From positions 1 through 16,958 of the forward strand of contig CALGOK010000046.1 in assembly GCA_937961295.1 (NCBI GenBank): DNA of 16,958 bases, written 5' to 3'. The translations under genes and the position numbers were made by a program. Under the pieces are notes generated by a model. The model had not been told where the DNA came from and did no database searches. It worked only from the letters and a program-made list of their open reading frames with translations. This document shows, in pieces, positions 7,043 to 13,324 of the stretch. This DNA is from an uncultured Gemmatimonadota bacterium (GTDB lineage Bacteria > Gemmatimonadota > Gemmatimonadetes > Gemmatimonadales > GWC2-71-9). The stretch's first letter is position 1; each line of letters begins with the position of its first letter.

Positions 7043-7959
7043 CGCGGCCGCTCGCCGGTGGGAACGCCGAGTGTTGCCGTCTCGCGCTCCAGCCGGCGTT
7101 CCAGGTTTCGGCGCGCGTTCGCGGCGTAGCGCGCACAGGCCTCCGGGTCGACCAGCGTTCCGCTCGCGACCCGTTCCCACAGCTGCGACGCCTCGGGATG
7201 CGGGGTGATCAGGATGTCGCAGGCCATCGTCTCGAGCAGTGCGTGGGCGCCCCGGAAGTCGGCTACCGCATTCGGATATGTCGCACCATCCGAGAAGCGG
7301 AAGCCGTCGGCCGACACCGGCGTCTGCGAGTCGGCGTAGACGAGGTCGAGGCAGCGCTCGCCCTCGCACGACTGCCAGGTCCACGTGGTCCCGCCGGGGG
7401 TGTGGCCGCCGGTGACGTGGGGTGTGAGCCGGAGCGGGCCGATCGCGGTCGGCTTGCCGTCCTCGATCAGCCGAGAATACGTGACCGCGGGGATGTCGTA
7501 CGCCAAGCCGTACTGAGGATCGCTCGCATCGGCCTTGCCGGTGGCGAGCACGCGCGCACTCGGCACACTCGCCGCCACGCGTGCGCCCGAAGCGTGCTGC
7601 AGCGCCGCGATCCCGCCGGCGTGGTCGTAGTGCGGATGCGAGTTGAGGATCAGCCGCACGTCGCGGATGTCGAAGCCGAGGGCAGTGATGCTGGCGAGGA
7701 TCAGCGGCGCGGTGTCGGGGAGGCCGCCGTCGATCAGCACGTGCCCCTCGGGCGAAGTGATCAGCAGCGCGCCCAGGCCGTGGGTACCGACGTACCAGCT
7801 GTTGCCGAAGATCCGGAACGGCGGATGCGGTGTATTCCACGTGGCGCAGCGCGGGCACTGCTCGGCGGTGTAGGGCGCAATCAGGGAGTCGGGGAGGGAC
7901 TGGGCTGAGGAGGACGCGCTCAGCAGCGTCATCGCAATGGTGAGGAGGCAGGTTCGCAT
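7039..7959 (-). CDS. Subclass B3 metallo-beta-lactamase
   Basis: This 306-residue exported zinc hydrolase has the full B3 ligand set. HPHYDH supplies His108, His110, Asp112 and His113 (B3 numbering 116, 118, 120, 121), His186 lies in TGGHTPGGTTWTW (196), and His254 lies in TPHPE (263). The ADSQTPV segment carries the Ser typical of B3 enzymes in place of the Cys of B1/B2 (residue 211). A signal peptide covers residues 1-19 and ends SSSAQ. Length and motif spacing match environmental B3 enzymes, so beta-lactam hydrolysis is plausible. Chromosomal B3 homologues in soil bacteria can be ancestral, and no mobile element is present. The start is ATG at 7959; the in-frame ATG upstream would put extra charged residues before the signal peptide. 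It sits 13 bp after the upstream membrane-protein gene and overlaps the glycosyltransferase downstream. Confidence 0.9.
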   Translation of the reverse strand: MRTCLLTIAMTLLSASSSAQSLPDSLIAPYTAEQCPRCATWNTPHPPFRIFGNSWYVGTHGLGALLITSPEGHVLIDGGLPDTAPLILASITALGFDIRDVRLILNSHPHYDHAGGIAALQHASGARVAASVPSARVLATGKADASDPQYGLAYDIPAVTYSRLIEDGKPTAIGPLRLTPHVTGGHTPGGTTWTWQSCEGERCLDLVYADSQTPVSADGFRFSDGATYPNAVADFRGAHALLETMACDILITPHPEASQLWERVASGTLVDPEACARYAANARRNLERRLERETATLGVPTGERPR

Positions 7960-7972
7960 CGGTGAACGATAG

Positions 7973-8401
7973 TCAGCGGGCTCGAGCACGACGCCACACC
8001 CTCACCAGGATGAGGGAGTTGATCCAGACCAGCAGCGCGAACATTCCCAGGATGCTCACTCGGGTCCAGCCGGTGAGTCCGCTTGAGGCCATGCGTGCCG
8101 CGCCGGAAGCAACGAGGAAGATCAGCAGCATGGCGGCAGCGTGGAGATGCGGGTGCCACCTGGGCCAGCGCGGTGGAAGGGGGAGCAGCAGCGTTCCAGC
8201 CAGGGCGCCGTACATGGCACCGGCGGCAATGACTTCCGCCGAACCTCCGAGCGAGAAGCCCCCCGAGAGGCCGAGGAGGATGGCCACCAGACGCATCAGG
8301 AGTCGTCCGCCGATGCCGAGGACCGCGGCGCCGACCACGGCCCCGAGGGCCACGGCCCGGACGAAGGTCTGGAGCGGGGGCGATGCGGGTGGATTGGACA
8401 T
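7973..8401 (-). CDS. Small four-TM integral membrane protein
   Basis: This 142-residue protein has about four predicted membrane helices: roughly 15-40 (VALGAVVGAAVLGIGGRLLMRL), 50-75 (Gly/Ala-rich), 85-105 and 115-135. It ends in a basic tail (RVWRRARAR). I do not recognise the family. Gly-rich helices and short loops suggest a structural or small-molecule role, not an enzyme; no catalytic motif is seen. The start is ATG at 8401, and the ribosome site is weak. It lies 60 bp after the NTF2-like gene and 13 bp before the metallo-beta-lactamase on the same strand, so it is probably part of that operon. Confidence 0.8.
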   Translation of the reverse strand: MSNPPASPPLQTFVRAVALGAVVGAAVLGIGGRLLMRLVAILLGLSGGFSLGGSAEVIAAGAMYGALAGTLLLPLPPRWPRWHPHLHAAAMLLIFLVASGAARMASSGLTGWTRVSILGMFALLVWINSLILVRVWRRARAR

Positions 8402-8461
8402 GCCGGAACGTGGTGCCCGGTCCGGCGAAGCGCCAGCGAGAGGCTGGTGTTCCGGAGCTCG

Positions 8462-8968
8462 CTACCCCCGCAGGTACTCCGCCGGCACCGGGTTGTCCCG
8501 CCGCTCGCTGTCGAAGATCCAGCCCATGATCCACCAGCGGGTACCGTCGTGGTAGAGCTGGATGGAATTGATGCCGCGCGCGTACGCTTCGCCTCCCGGT
8601 TCGCGGCTCGACGCGTAGGTGCTCCACACGTGGGCGATGTGGCCGAAGCGCTGCACGGTGCGATGGATCTCGCGCTCGTAGAACGGATTGGTGCGCGCGC
8701 CACCGGTGGCGTCGTGATACTCGTCGAGCGTCATGGTGCGGAGCTGCGGCGCGCCCTCGCGGATCACCACCATCCCCACCAGCGCGTCGGGGTAGTGGAG
8801 GAAGCGGTCGCGCTCGCGATAGGGGGAGCCGCCTGCAGGCCCCGACACCACGTCGTAGTACGCCGCGATGATGCCGTCGATGGTGGCCACGTCGGCGGGG
8901 TCGTGCTCCTGCGCGGCGAGCGGCGTGGCGGCGGCGAGCATCAGCGCGAGGGCAGTGCGCAGTGTCAC
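8462..8968 (-). CDS. Secreted NTF2/SnoaL-like protein
   Basis: This 168-residue protein has a signal peptide (MTLRTALALMLAAATPLAA) cleaved before QEH. The mature domain starts with a helix (DVATIDGIIAAYYDVVSGPAG). It continues with a pattern typical of the NTF2-like fold (SnoaL/DUF4440): hydroxyl- and charge-rich segments, RFGHIAHVWSTYAS, and the terminal strands INSIQLYHDGTRWWIMGWIFD. These domains bind small ligands or act as minor subunits; the function here is unknown. The start is GTG at 8968, firmly supported by GGAGGT six bases upstream. It is the first gene of the leftward operon and lies divergent to the DUF642 gene, with a REP-like element between. Confidence 0.82.
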   Translation of the reverse strand: MTLRTALALMLAAATPLAAQEHDPADVATIDGIIAAYYDVVSGPAGGSPYRERDRFLHYPDALVGMVVIREGAPQLRTMTLDEYHDATGGARTNPFYEREIHRTVQRFGHIAHVWSTYASSREPGGEAYARGINSIQLYHDGTRWWIMGWIFDSERRDNPVPAEYLRG

Positions 8969-9035
8969 GTCGATACCTCCGAGATGGTCCTGGCGTGCCT
9001 ACGGGGGATGGGGCGGTCAGGTGTCGGCTTCAATT

Positions 9036-9173
9036 GAGCCGTCGTGGCTAAAGCCACGGCTCGGCAAGGACGCCCGCTGAAGCGGGCTGTCGATCACCAG
9101 GGTCCCGCCGTGCTCGCCCTGTCCACAGGCGGGCTCTGCCCGCCGTCTGTGCCGAGACGCGGCTTCAGCCGCG
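9036..9173. repeat. Four-hairpin REP-like palindromic element
   Basis: Four short perfect stems occur in a row. They are CGTGGCT/AGCCACG (9043-9058), GCCCGCT/AGCGGGC (9072-9087), GGCGGGC/GCCCGCC (9128-9144) and CGCGGCT/AGCCGCG (9158-9173). The first two and last two form mirror-image halves: CTCGGCA (9060-9066) is the reverse complement of TGCCGAG (9150-9156). The element is therefore a back-to-back pair of double-hairpin units, as in REP/BIME elements mobilised by RAYT transposases. No RAYT gene is in the window. Confidence 0.75.
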
Positions 9174-9253
9174 GGCCGGCGAATGACGGATCCGCCGGCA
9201 CTCCCGCGCACAGTCTGGTAGGAATCATCCCCACCTACCAGCGAGTTCACGCC

Positions 9254-9916
9254 ATGACCACCCGCATCCGCGCCTGCACCGCGACCCTGCTGGGCCTCCT
9301 TCCTGCCGCCCTGCTGGCCCAGCAGCCCGCCGCCATCAACCTGATCCGCAACGGCTCGTTCGAGGAGGGACCCACCCCCCGGACCTACCTCAACCTGGTG
9401 GGCGGGTCGACCGCGCTCCCGGGGTGGGTGGTGACCGGCGAGGGGATCGACTTGGTGGGGGCCGGCTACTGGATCTCGTCCGACGGCACCTACGCGCTCG
9501 ATCTCGATGGCAGTGCCCGGAGCCGGGTGACGCCGCCGTTCGTGCAGGGCGGCATCGCGCAGAGCTTCGAGACGGTAAAGGGCCGGCGCTACCGGGTGAC
9601 GTTCGACCTGGCGGGGAACCCCAATCGCGGTCCTCTCATCAAGCCGCTCCGGGTCTCGGCGGCGGGGAAGGCGGTGCAATTCACCTTCGACGCGGCGGGG
9701 AAGACCGGCCGCAACATGGGGTGGGTGTCGGCCGAGTGGGAGTTCACGGCCACGGGCGAGAAGACGACGCTCGAGTTCCGCAGCCTCACCCGGTCGCCGG
9801 AGACGGGGTACGGGCCGGCGATTGATCGGGTGGCGGTAGTGCTGATTGAGGAAGGCGCACTGCGTCCGACTGAAAGCGCCCCCGAGAGGCAGGTGAGCAC
9901 GGGTAGGAAGCCCTGA
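9254..9916 (+). CDS. DUF642/choice-of-anchor C family secreted protein
   Basis: This 220-residue protein has a signal peptide (residues 1-22, ending LLA before QQ). It carries the family signature near the mature N-terminus: NLIRNGSFEEGP, then LPGW, GIDLVG, YALDLDGS, GGIAQSFETVKGRRYRVTFDLAGNP, and near the end EFRSLT with GYGPAIDRVAV. DUF642/choice-of-anchor C domains form galactose-binding-like beta sandwiches associated with cell-surface carbohydrate, and bacterial members often carry different C-terminal sorting tails. Here the domain ends in a short charged tail (SAPERQVSTGRKP) with no LPxTG, PEP-CTERM or other anchor seen, so it is probably periplasmic or released. The start is ATG at 9254, chosen because it opens the signal peptide; the longer upstream frame runs through the REP-like element. 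Confidence 0.87.
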   Translation: MTTRIRACTATLLGLLPAALLAQQPAAINLIRNGSFEEGPTPRTYLNLVGGSTALPGWVVTGEGIDLVGAGYWISSDGTYALDLDGSARSRVTPPFVQGGIAQSFETVKGRRYRVTFDLAGNPNRGPLIKPLRVSAAGKAVQFTFDAAGKTGRNMGWVSAEWEFTATGEKTTLEFRSLTRSPETGYGPAIDRVAVVLIEEGALRPTESAPERQVSTGRKP

Positions 9917-9917
9917 A

Positions 9918-9944
9918 TCACACCGCCGAGTCGCTTCCGTGTGA
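9918..9944. terminator. Possible bidirectional terminator hairpin
   Basis: TCACAC (9918-9923) pairs with GTGTGA (9939-9944) around a 15-nt loop, in the 33-bp gap between two convergent genes. The position suits a shared terminator, but the stem is short. The nearest T-run on the + strand (9958-9964) lies about 14 bp further on, inside the facing gene. Confidence 0.25.
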
Positions 9945-9949
9945 GTGGA

Positions 9950-10873
9950 CTAGCCGTCTTTTTTGTCGAGACGAAGGAACCGGACCGCGTTGTGATAGAG
10001 GATGTCGCGCTTCTGATCCGCCGTGAGGAAGGGCGCGTCCTCGATCGCCTCGATCCCCTCGCCAATCTTTGCCGGCCAGCGCATCTGGTCGGATCCGAAC
10101 ATCAACCGCTTGACCAGGCCAGCCTCCACGAAGCTCTCCAGGTAATCGTGGAACGCGGTGCGTGGAATGACCCACGTGATTGTCGAGAGATCCCCGTGCA
10201 GCTGGGGATACTGGTACATCATCGCGATCATCTGGTCGCGATACGGGTAGCCGGCATTCTCGACGAAGAGCCGGAGCTTCGGATGCCTCACCAGCACCTT
10301 CTCCAGCAGCAGGGGCGAACCGGCAGCGGACCGAAAGCCGGGCAGGTACGGACCGATACCTGCCGTGTGGAGCAGCACGGGCACATCGAATTCCTCCGCC
10401 AGGGCGAAGTACGGCTCGAGAGCGTCATCGTTGGGTGCCACGCCGGTGAGCTGAACCGCGATCTCTCCGATGCCGCCGAGACGACCGGCCTCGAGCTCGC
10501 GCCGAAGGACCTCGGGTGTGGGCTGGCCGGGTCGCATGATGAATGGTGCACCGATGAATCGGCCGGGCGCCGCCGCCTTCCATTGCTGCACCACGTCGAG
10601 GTCGAGGCCGCTGAGGAATGCCTGTACGATGTTGTGGCGATCCATTTCCTCCAGCGTCACTTCCAGCATCCGGTCCAGGTCGGCGATCGCTGCGCCATCA
10701 CCCTGACACGGCGCCGGCCGGCAGAGTGCGGGCGCCCCATCGGGCACGTCGTAGGGCGGGAGGTCGGCGTGCAGGTGCATGTCGATGATCGGCGCCCGCT
10801 GCTTCGCGGGAAGCCGCGTGGAGAGCACGCACGCGCACGTCAGGAGCACGGTGAGGATTCGCGGAACACTCAT
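9950..10873 (-). CDS. Exported amidohydrolase-2 family metal-dependent hydrolase
   Basis: This 307-residue TIM-barrel hydrolase belongs to the amidohydrolase-related family PF04909 (ACMSD-like). Metal-binding candidates are His33 and His35 (DMHLHAD), His169 (VLLHTAG) and Asp262 (MFGSDQMRW). The position where ACMSD-type enzymes carry a second barrel His (usually in a xxHAG context) reads FVENAGYP with Asn206, so this residue is replaced. A hydrophobic N-terminus (residues 5-17) followed by LPAKQR suggests export. A lipoprotein Cys is not convincing because the residue before Cys13 is Thr and before Cys15 is Ala in a poor lipobox. The start is ATG at 10873, with AGGAGG five bases upstream. Substrates of this family vary (decarboxylation or hydrolysis), so none is assigned. 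It faces the DUF642 gene tail to tail. Confidence 0.85.
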   Translation of the reverse strand: MSVPRILTVLLTCACVLSTRLPAKQRAPIIDMHLHADLPPYDVPDGAPALCRPAPCQGDGAAIADLDRMLEVTLEEMDRHNIVQAFLSGLDLDVVQQWKAAAPGRFIGAPFIMRPGQPTPEVLRRELEAGRLGGIGEIAVQLTGVAPNDDALEPYFALAEEFDVPVLLHTAGIGPYLPGFRSAAGSPLLLEKVLVRHPKLRLFVENAGYPYRDQMIAMMYQYPQLHGDLSTITWVIPRTAFHDYLESFVEAGLVKRLMFGSDQMRWPAKIGEGIEAIEDAPFLTADQKRDILYHNAVRFLRLDKKDG

Positions 10874-10947
10874 GGCTGCCTCCTGCAGGAGCGGGGTGGC
10901 AGGCTGCCAACCCGTCACTGCGCGCTACACCGTCCGGGTCGCGAGGG

Positions 10948-10963
10948 TCCGGTGCTCACCGGA
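10948..10963 (-). terminator. Perfect hairpin downstream of the DoxX-VOC pair
   Basis: TCCGGTG (10948-10954) and CACCGGA (10957-10963) form a 7-bp perfect stem with a 2-nt centre, about 70 bp beyond the VOC stop. It could stop leftward transcription before the amidohydrolase gene. There is no U-run, so it could equally be an operator. Confidence 0.3.
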
Positions 10964-11031
10964 TCAGCAAAGGTGGATCTTCGCAGTCGAGGTGGTTGCA
11001 TGGCTGCGGTCCCGCCGCGCTGTCGGGGGTG

Positions 11032-11436
11032 TCAGGCTGCTGGCCGCGGCCCCAGCAGGTCCCACTTGTTCCCCTCGATGCCACGAAACACCGCCACCTG
11101 GCCGTACGGCTCGTCGCGCGGCGGCGAGACGAACTCCACGCCCGCGGCCACGAGGCGTTGGAGGGTCGCGTCGAAGTCGTCCACGCGGAGGAACAGCCCC
11201 ACCCGTCCCGCAAACTGCTCACCAATGGCGCGCTCCTGGTGCGCCCCGTCGGCCTTGGCCAGGAGGATGCCCGTGACGGCACCGGGCGGCCGGACCACCA
11301 CCCAGCGCTTGGGGCGACCGTCGTTGGTGAGCGACGGTTCGTCTTCCGTCAGTTCGAAACCGAGCACCTTGGTGAAGAACGCGATCGCGGCGTCGTAGTC
11401 GCGGACGATGAGGGTGACGAGGTCGAGGTGCGGCAC
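11032..11436 (-). CDS. VOC-superfamily (glyoxalase/bleomycin-resistance-like) protein
   Basis: This 134-residue protein has the paired beta-alpha-beta-beta-beta modules of the vicinal oxygen chelate fold. The first module is HLDLVTLIVRDYDAAIAFFTKVLGFELTEDEP up to the strand VTGILLAK. The second is GRVGLFLRVDDFDATLQRLVAAGVEFVSPP to VAVFRGIEGNKWDLLGPR. Members include glyoxalases, extradiol dioxygenases and antibiotic-binding proteins. The exact activity cannot be read from sequence, and only some canonical metal positions are evident. The start is GTG at 11436 with GGAGTAGGT upstream, inside the end of the DoxX gene. It lies 4 bp after the DoxX stop, so the two are surely one transcript. Confidence 0.86.
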   Translation of the reverse strand: MPHLDLVTLIVRDYDAAIAFFTKVLGFELTEDEPSLTNDGRPKRWVVVRPPGAVTGILLAKADGAHQERAIGEQFAGRVGLFLRVDDFDATLQRLVAAGVEFVSPPRDEPYGQVAVFRGIEGNKWDLLGPRPAA

Positions 11437-11440
11437 CTAC

Positions 11441-11842
11441 CTACTCCGTGGTCGAGCGCGAGTGTGACCACGCCACCGCCGCGAACACGGCGATCAGCAA
11501 CACGCTGAACTCCATCCCGTTCCGACCGCCACCGACCACGAACCAGCCGTCAGGGGCGTGCACCAGCTCAATGCCGAAGGCGAGCTGTGCCACGAACAGC
11601 AGCGCGACCACGCGCACCCAGCGCCCCGCAAGCAGCAGCGTGCCGCCAATGATCTCCCAAGCAGTGATCGCCACGGCCAGGGCGTGCCCGAACGGGAGGC
11701 CCTTGGTACCCAGGAACTCGCCGAACCCCGGCACGAAGCCGTCGGTGAGGGCGCGGTACACTCCGTGGCTGATCATGATGAGCGCCGCCACGCTGCGGAG
11801 CCCGATGAGGGCCTGGTCGGACCGAGTGCGCGGTGGGGACAT
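11441..11842 (-). CDS. DoxX-family membrane protein
   Basis: This 133-residue protein has about four membrane helices (near residues 12-30, 52-72, 76-92 and 108-126). It carries the DoxX-type pattern: an early LRSVAALIMISHGVYRALTDG, FGEFLGTKGLPFGHALAVAITAWEIIGGTLLLAGRWVRVVALLF, and GGRNGMEFSVLLI near the end. DoxX-like proteins are small respiratory- or redox-associated membrane proteins, and no reaction can be assigned. The start is ATG at 11842 with only a weak GGAA upstream. It is the promoter-proximal gene of a pair with the VOC protein, and the 11-bp repeat motif lies 48-69 bp upstream of its start. Confidence 0.86.
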   Translation of the reverse strand: MSPPRTRSDQALIGLRSVAALIMISHGVYRALTDGFVPGFGEFLGTKGLPFGHALAVAITAWEIIGGTLLLAGRWVRVVALLFVAQLAFGIELVHAPDGWFVVGGGRNGMEFSVLLIAVFAAVAWSHSRSTTE

Positions 11843-11889
11843 GCGGATTCCGTGTGTGGGTGTCGAGGACGATGCCTTGCAGCAGACGA

Positions 11890-11911
11890 CGACGCGTCAG
11901 GCTCTCGTCAG
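11890..11911. promoter_or_regulatory. Two 11-bp direct repeats sharing the CGTCAG core
   Basis: CGTCAG occurs at 11895-11900 and again at 11906-11911, 11 bp apart, matching the core and period of the triple repeat at 4700-4732. It lies about 48-69 bp upstream of the DoxX start, read as CTGACG in the direction of that gene. It is a candidate operator of the same regulator. Confidence 0.4.
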
Positions 11912-11934
11912 GCGCGCCGAGTCCGAACTCATGT

Positions 11935-12016
11935 CAGGCGTAGGGGCGACCCATGGGTCGCCCAGGCAGCGCAGCAATTGCCAGCTCGGCCGACCCATGG
12001 GTCGGCCCTACGCCTG
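11935..12016. repeat. Paired REP-like palindromes with a CCATGG centre
   Basis: Two 20-bp perfect palindromes centred on CCATGG, GGGCGACCCATGGGTCGCCC (11944-11963) and GGCCGACCCATGGGTCGGCC (11988-12007), lie inside a larger inverted repeat. CAGGCGTAGGG (11935-11945) is the exact reverse complement of CCCTACGCCTG (12006-12016). Together they can form a cruciform, typical of a BIME-like back-to-back pair. Confidence 0.75.
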
Positions 12017-12058
12017 GATCCGTCCTCACTCGCGCGCCGCCGCCATGTCCTGACCAGC

Positions 12059-12151
12059 CGGCGGTGGGCCACGGAGCGGATGCTCCGGCCCATCGCACTA
12101 TCGGGAGCGTCGATACGCACGGCCGGCCAGGAGCGCAGTGGCCCACCGCCG
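12059..12151. repeat. 14-bp inverted repeat with nested hairpin
   Basis: CGGCGGTGGGCCAC (12059-12072) is the exact reverse complement of GTGGCCCACCGCCG (12138-12151). GGAGC/GCTCC (12073-12086) forms a hairpin just inside the left arm. The element sits between the CCATGG palindromes and may be a second repeat family or a degenerate mobile element. No ORF is supported within it. Confidence 0.6.
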
Positions 12152-12165
12152 ACCTATCCAGAGAT

Positions 12166-12185
12166 GGCCGACCCATGGGTCGGCC
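12166..12185. repeat. Third CCATGG palindrome (single REP-like unit)
   Basis: GGCCGACCCATGGGTCGGCC is identical to the copy at 11988-12007 and is likewise followed by CTACG. It lies about 115 bp upstream of the cysteine synthase start. Apart from the listed repeats, the rest of 11843-12301 shows no gene. Confidence 0.75.
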
Positions 12186-12301
12186 CTACGACGACGATAC
12201 ACCAATCTCGGCGATGTCGTGAGTTGCCCCCATCCTGCGCACTTCATCCGATCCGGGCAGATTCACCTGCCTGACGTCGACCTCCACCACGAGATCGCCC
12301 C

Positions 12302-13240
12302 ATGATCCACGACAGCATCCTCGGCACCATCGGCAACACGCCGGTCGTCCGCATCAACCACATCGCGCCCGACCACGTCACGATGTACGTCAAGGTCGAG
12401 GCGTTCAATCCTATGGGGTCGGTCAAGGACCGGCTCGCCTACGCGATCATCCACGACGCCGAGCAGCGCGGCACGCTCAAGCCGGGACAGACGGTGGTCG
12501 AGGCGACCAGCGGCAACACGGGGATCGCGCTGGCGATGGTGTGCGCCGCGCGCGGCTATCCGTTCGTGGCGGTTATGGCAGAGTCGTTCTCGATCGAGCG
12601 CCGCAAGCTGATGCGGATGCTCGGCGCCAGGGTGGTGATCACGCCCGCCGCCGAGCGCGGCAGCGGCATGGTGCGCAAGGCGGAGGAGTTGGCGGCGAAG
12701 CACGGCTGGTTCCTGGCGCGCCAGTTCGAGAACCCCGCCAATCCCGACTATCACCGGCAGACCACCGGCCCCGAGATCCTGCGCGACTTTGCCGGCGAGC
12801 GTCTTGATGTGTGGGTCACCGGCTGGGGCACCGGCGGCACGCTCACCGGTGCCGGGCAGGTGCTCAAGGCGGCGCGCCCGGAGCTGCGCATCGTCGCGGC
12901 GGAGCCGGCGGTGGCGTCGCTGCTCGACGGCAAGGAGTGGAACCCGCACAAGATCCAGGGCTGGACGCCGGACTTCGTGCCGGCGGTGCTCGACCGCGAG
13001 ATCTACGACGAGCTGGTGACCGTCACCGACGACGAGGCGCGGGACGCCGCGCGCGAGTTGGCATCTCGCGAAGGGATCTTCTGCGGCGTGTCGGCCGGCG
13101 GGACGTTCGCCGCTGCGAGGCGCGTGGCCGAAGGCTCGCCCGAGGGGACCGTCCTGCTGGTGATGTTGCCCGACACCGGTGAGCGGTACCTCTCGACCTT
13201 CCTGTTCGAGGGAATCAGCGAGGGGAGCGACGAGGTGTAG
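12302..13240 (+). CDS. cysK: Cysteine synthase (O-acetylserine sulfhydrylase family)
   Basis: This 312-residue PLP enzyme has standard CysK motifs. The PLP Lys is Lys42 in NPMGSVKDR. TSGNTG (69-74) is the substrate loop. SIERRKLM with LGA follows, then GWGTGGTLTG (phosphate loop), PHKIQGW, CGVSAGG and LPDTGERYLST near the C-terminus. The reaction is O-acetylserine (or a phospho/homo analogue) plus sulfide giving cysteine. The CysK and CysM subfamilies are hard to separate by eye; PHKIQG favours CysK. Length is normal. The start is ATG at 12302, where only a weak GAG-type ribosome site is seen. It is the only gene of the sulfur pathway here. The kinase gene begins 84 bp downstream behind a GC palindrome (13246-13259), so it may be transcribed alone. 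Confidence 0.92.
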   Translation: MIHDSILGTIGNTPVVRINHIAPDHVTMYVKVEAFNPMGSVKDRLAYAIIHDAEQRGTLKPGQTVVEATSGNTGIALAMVCAARGYPFVAVMAESFSIERRKLMRMLGARVVITPAAERGSGMVRKAEELAAKHGWFLARQFENPANPDYHRQTTGPEILRDFAGERLDVWVTGWGTGGTLTGAGQVLKAARPELRIVAAEPAVASLLDGKEWNPHKIQGWTPDFVPAVLDREIYDELVTVTDDEARDAARELASREGIFCGVSAGGTFAAARRVAEGSPEGTVLLVMLPDTGERYLSTFLFEGISEGSDEV

Positions 13241-13245
13241 CGCTC

Positions 13246-13274
13246 CCCCGGGCCCGGGGCCGGCAACGCTGGCC
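13246..13274 (+). terminator. GC-rich palindrome after the cysteine synthase gene
   Basis: CCCCGGGCCCGGGG (13246-13259) is a 14-bp perfect palindrome located 6 bp after the stop. It is followed by GGCCGGC/GCTGGCC (13258-13274) with one mismatch. This could be a terminator without a U-run, as is common in high-GC genomes. Confidence 0.35.
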
Positions 13275-13324
13275 TCGGCGCCCGGATCGGCGTATGGTAA
13301 GGTTCCCCCGGCAGGGAGCCCGAC

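Noticed and set aside
5339..7129. 596-codon open frame on the plus strand
   Set aside because: It is antisense to the glycosyltransferase. Its low-complexity His/Arg/Gln-rich product has no ribosome site and no recognisable fold.
8433..8447. CCAGC/GCTGG hairpin between the NTF2-like and 4-TM genes
   Set aside because: A five-bp stem is too short to call a terminator or attenuator in GC-rich DNA.
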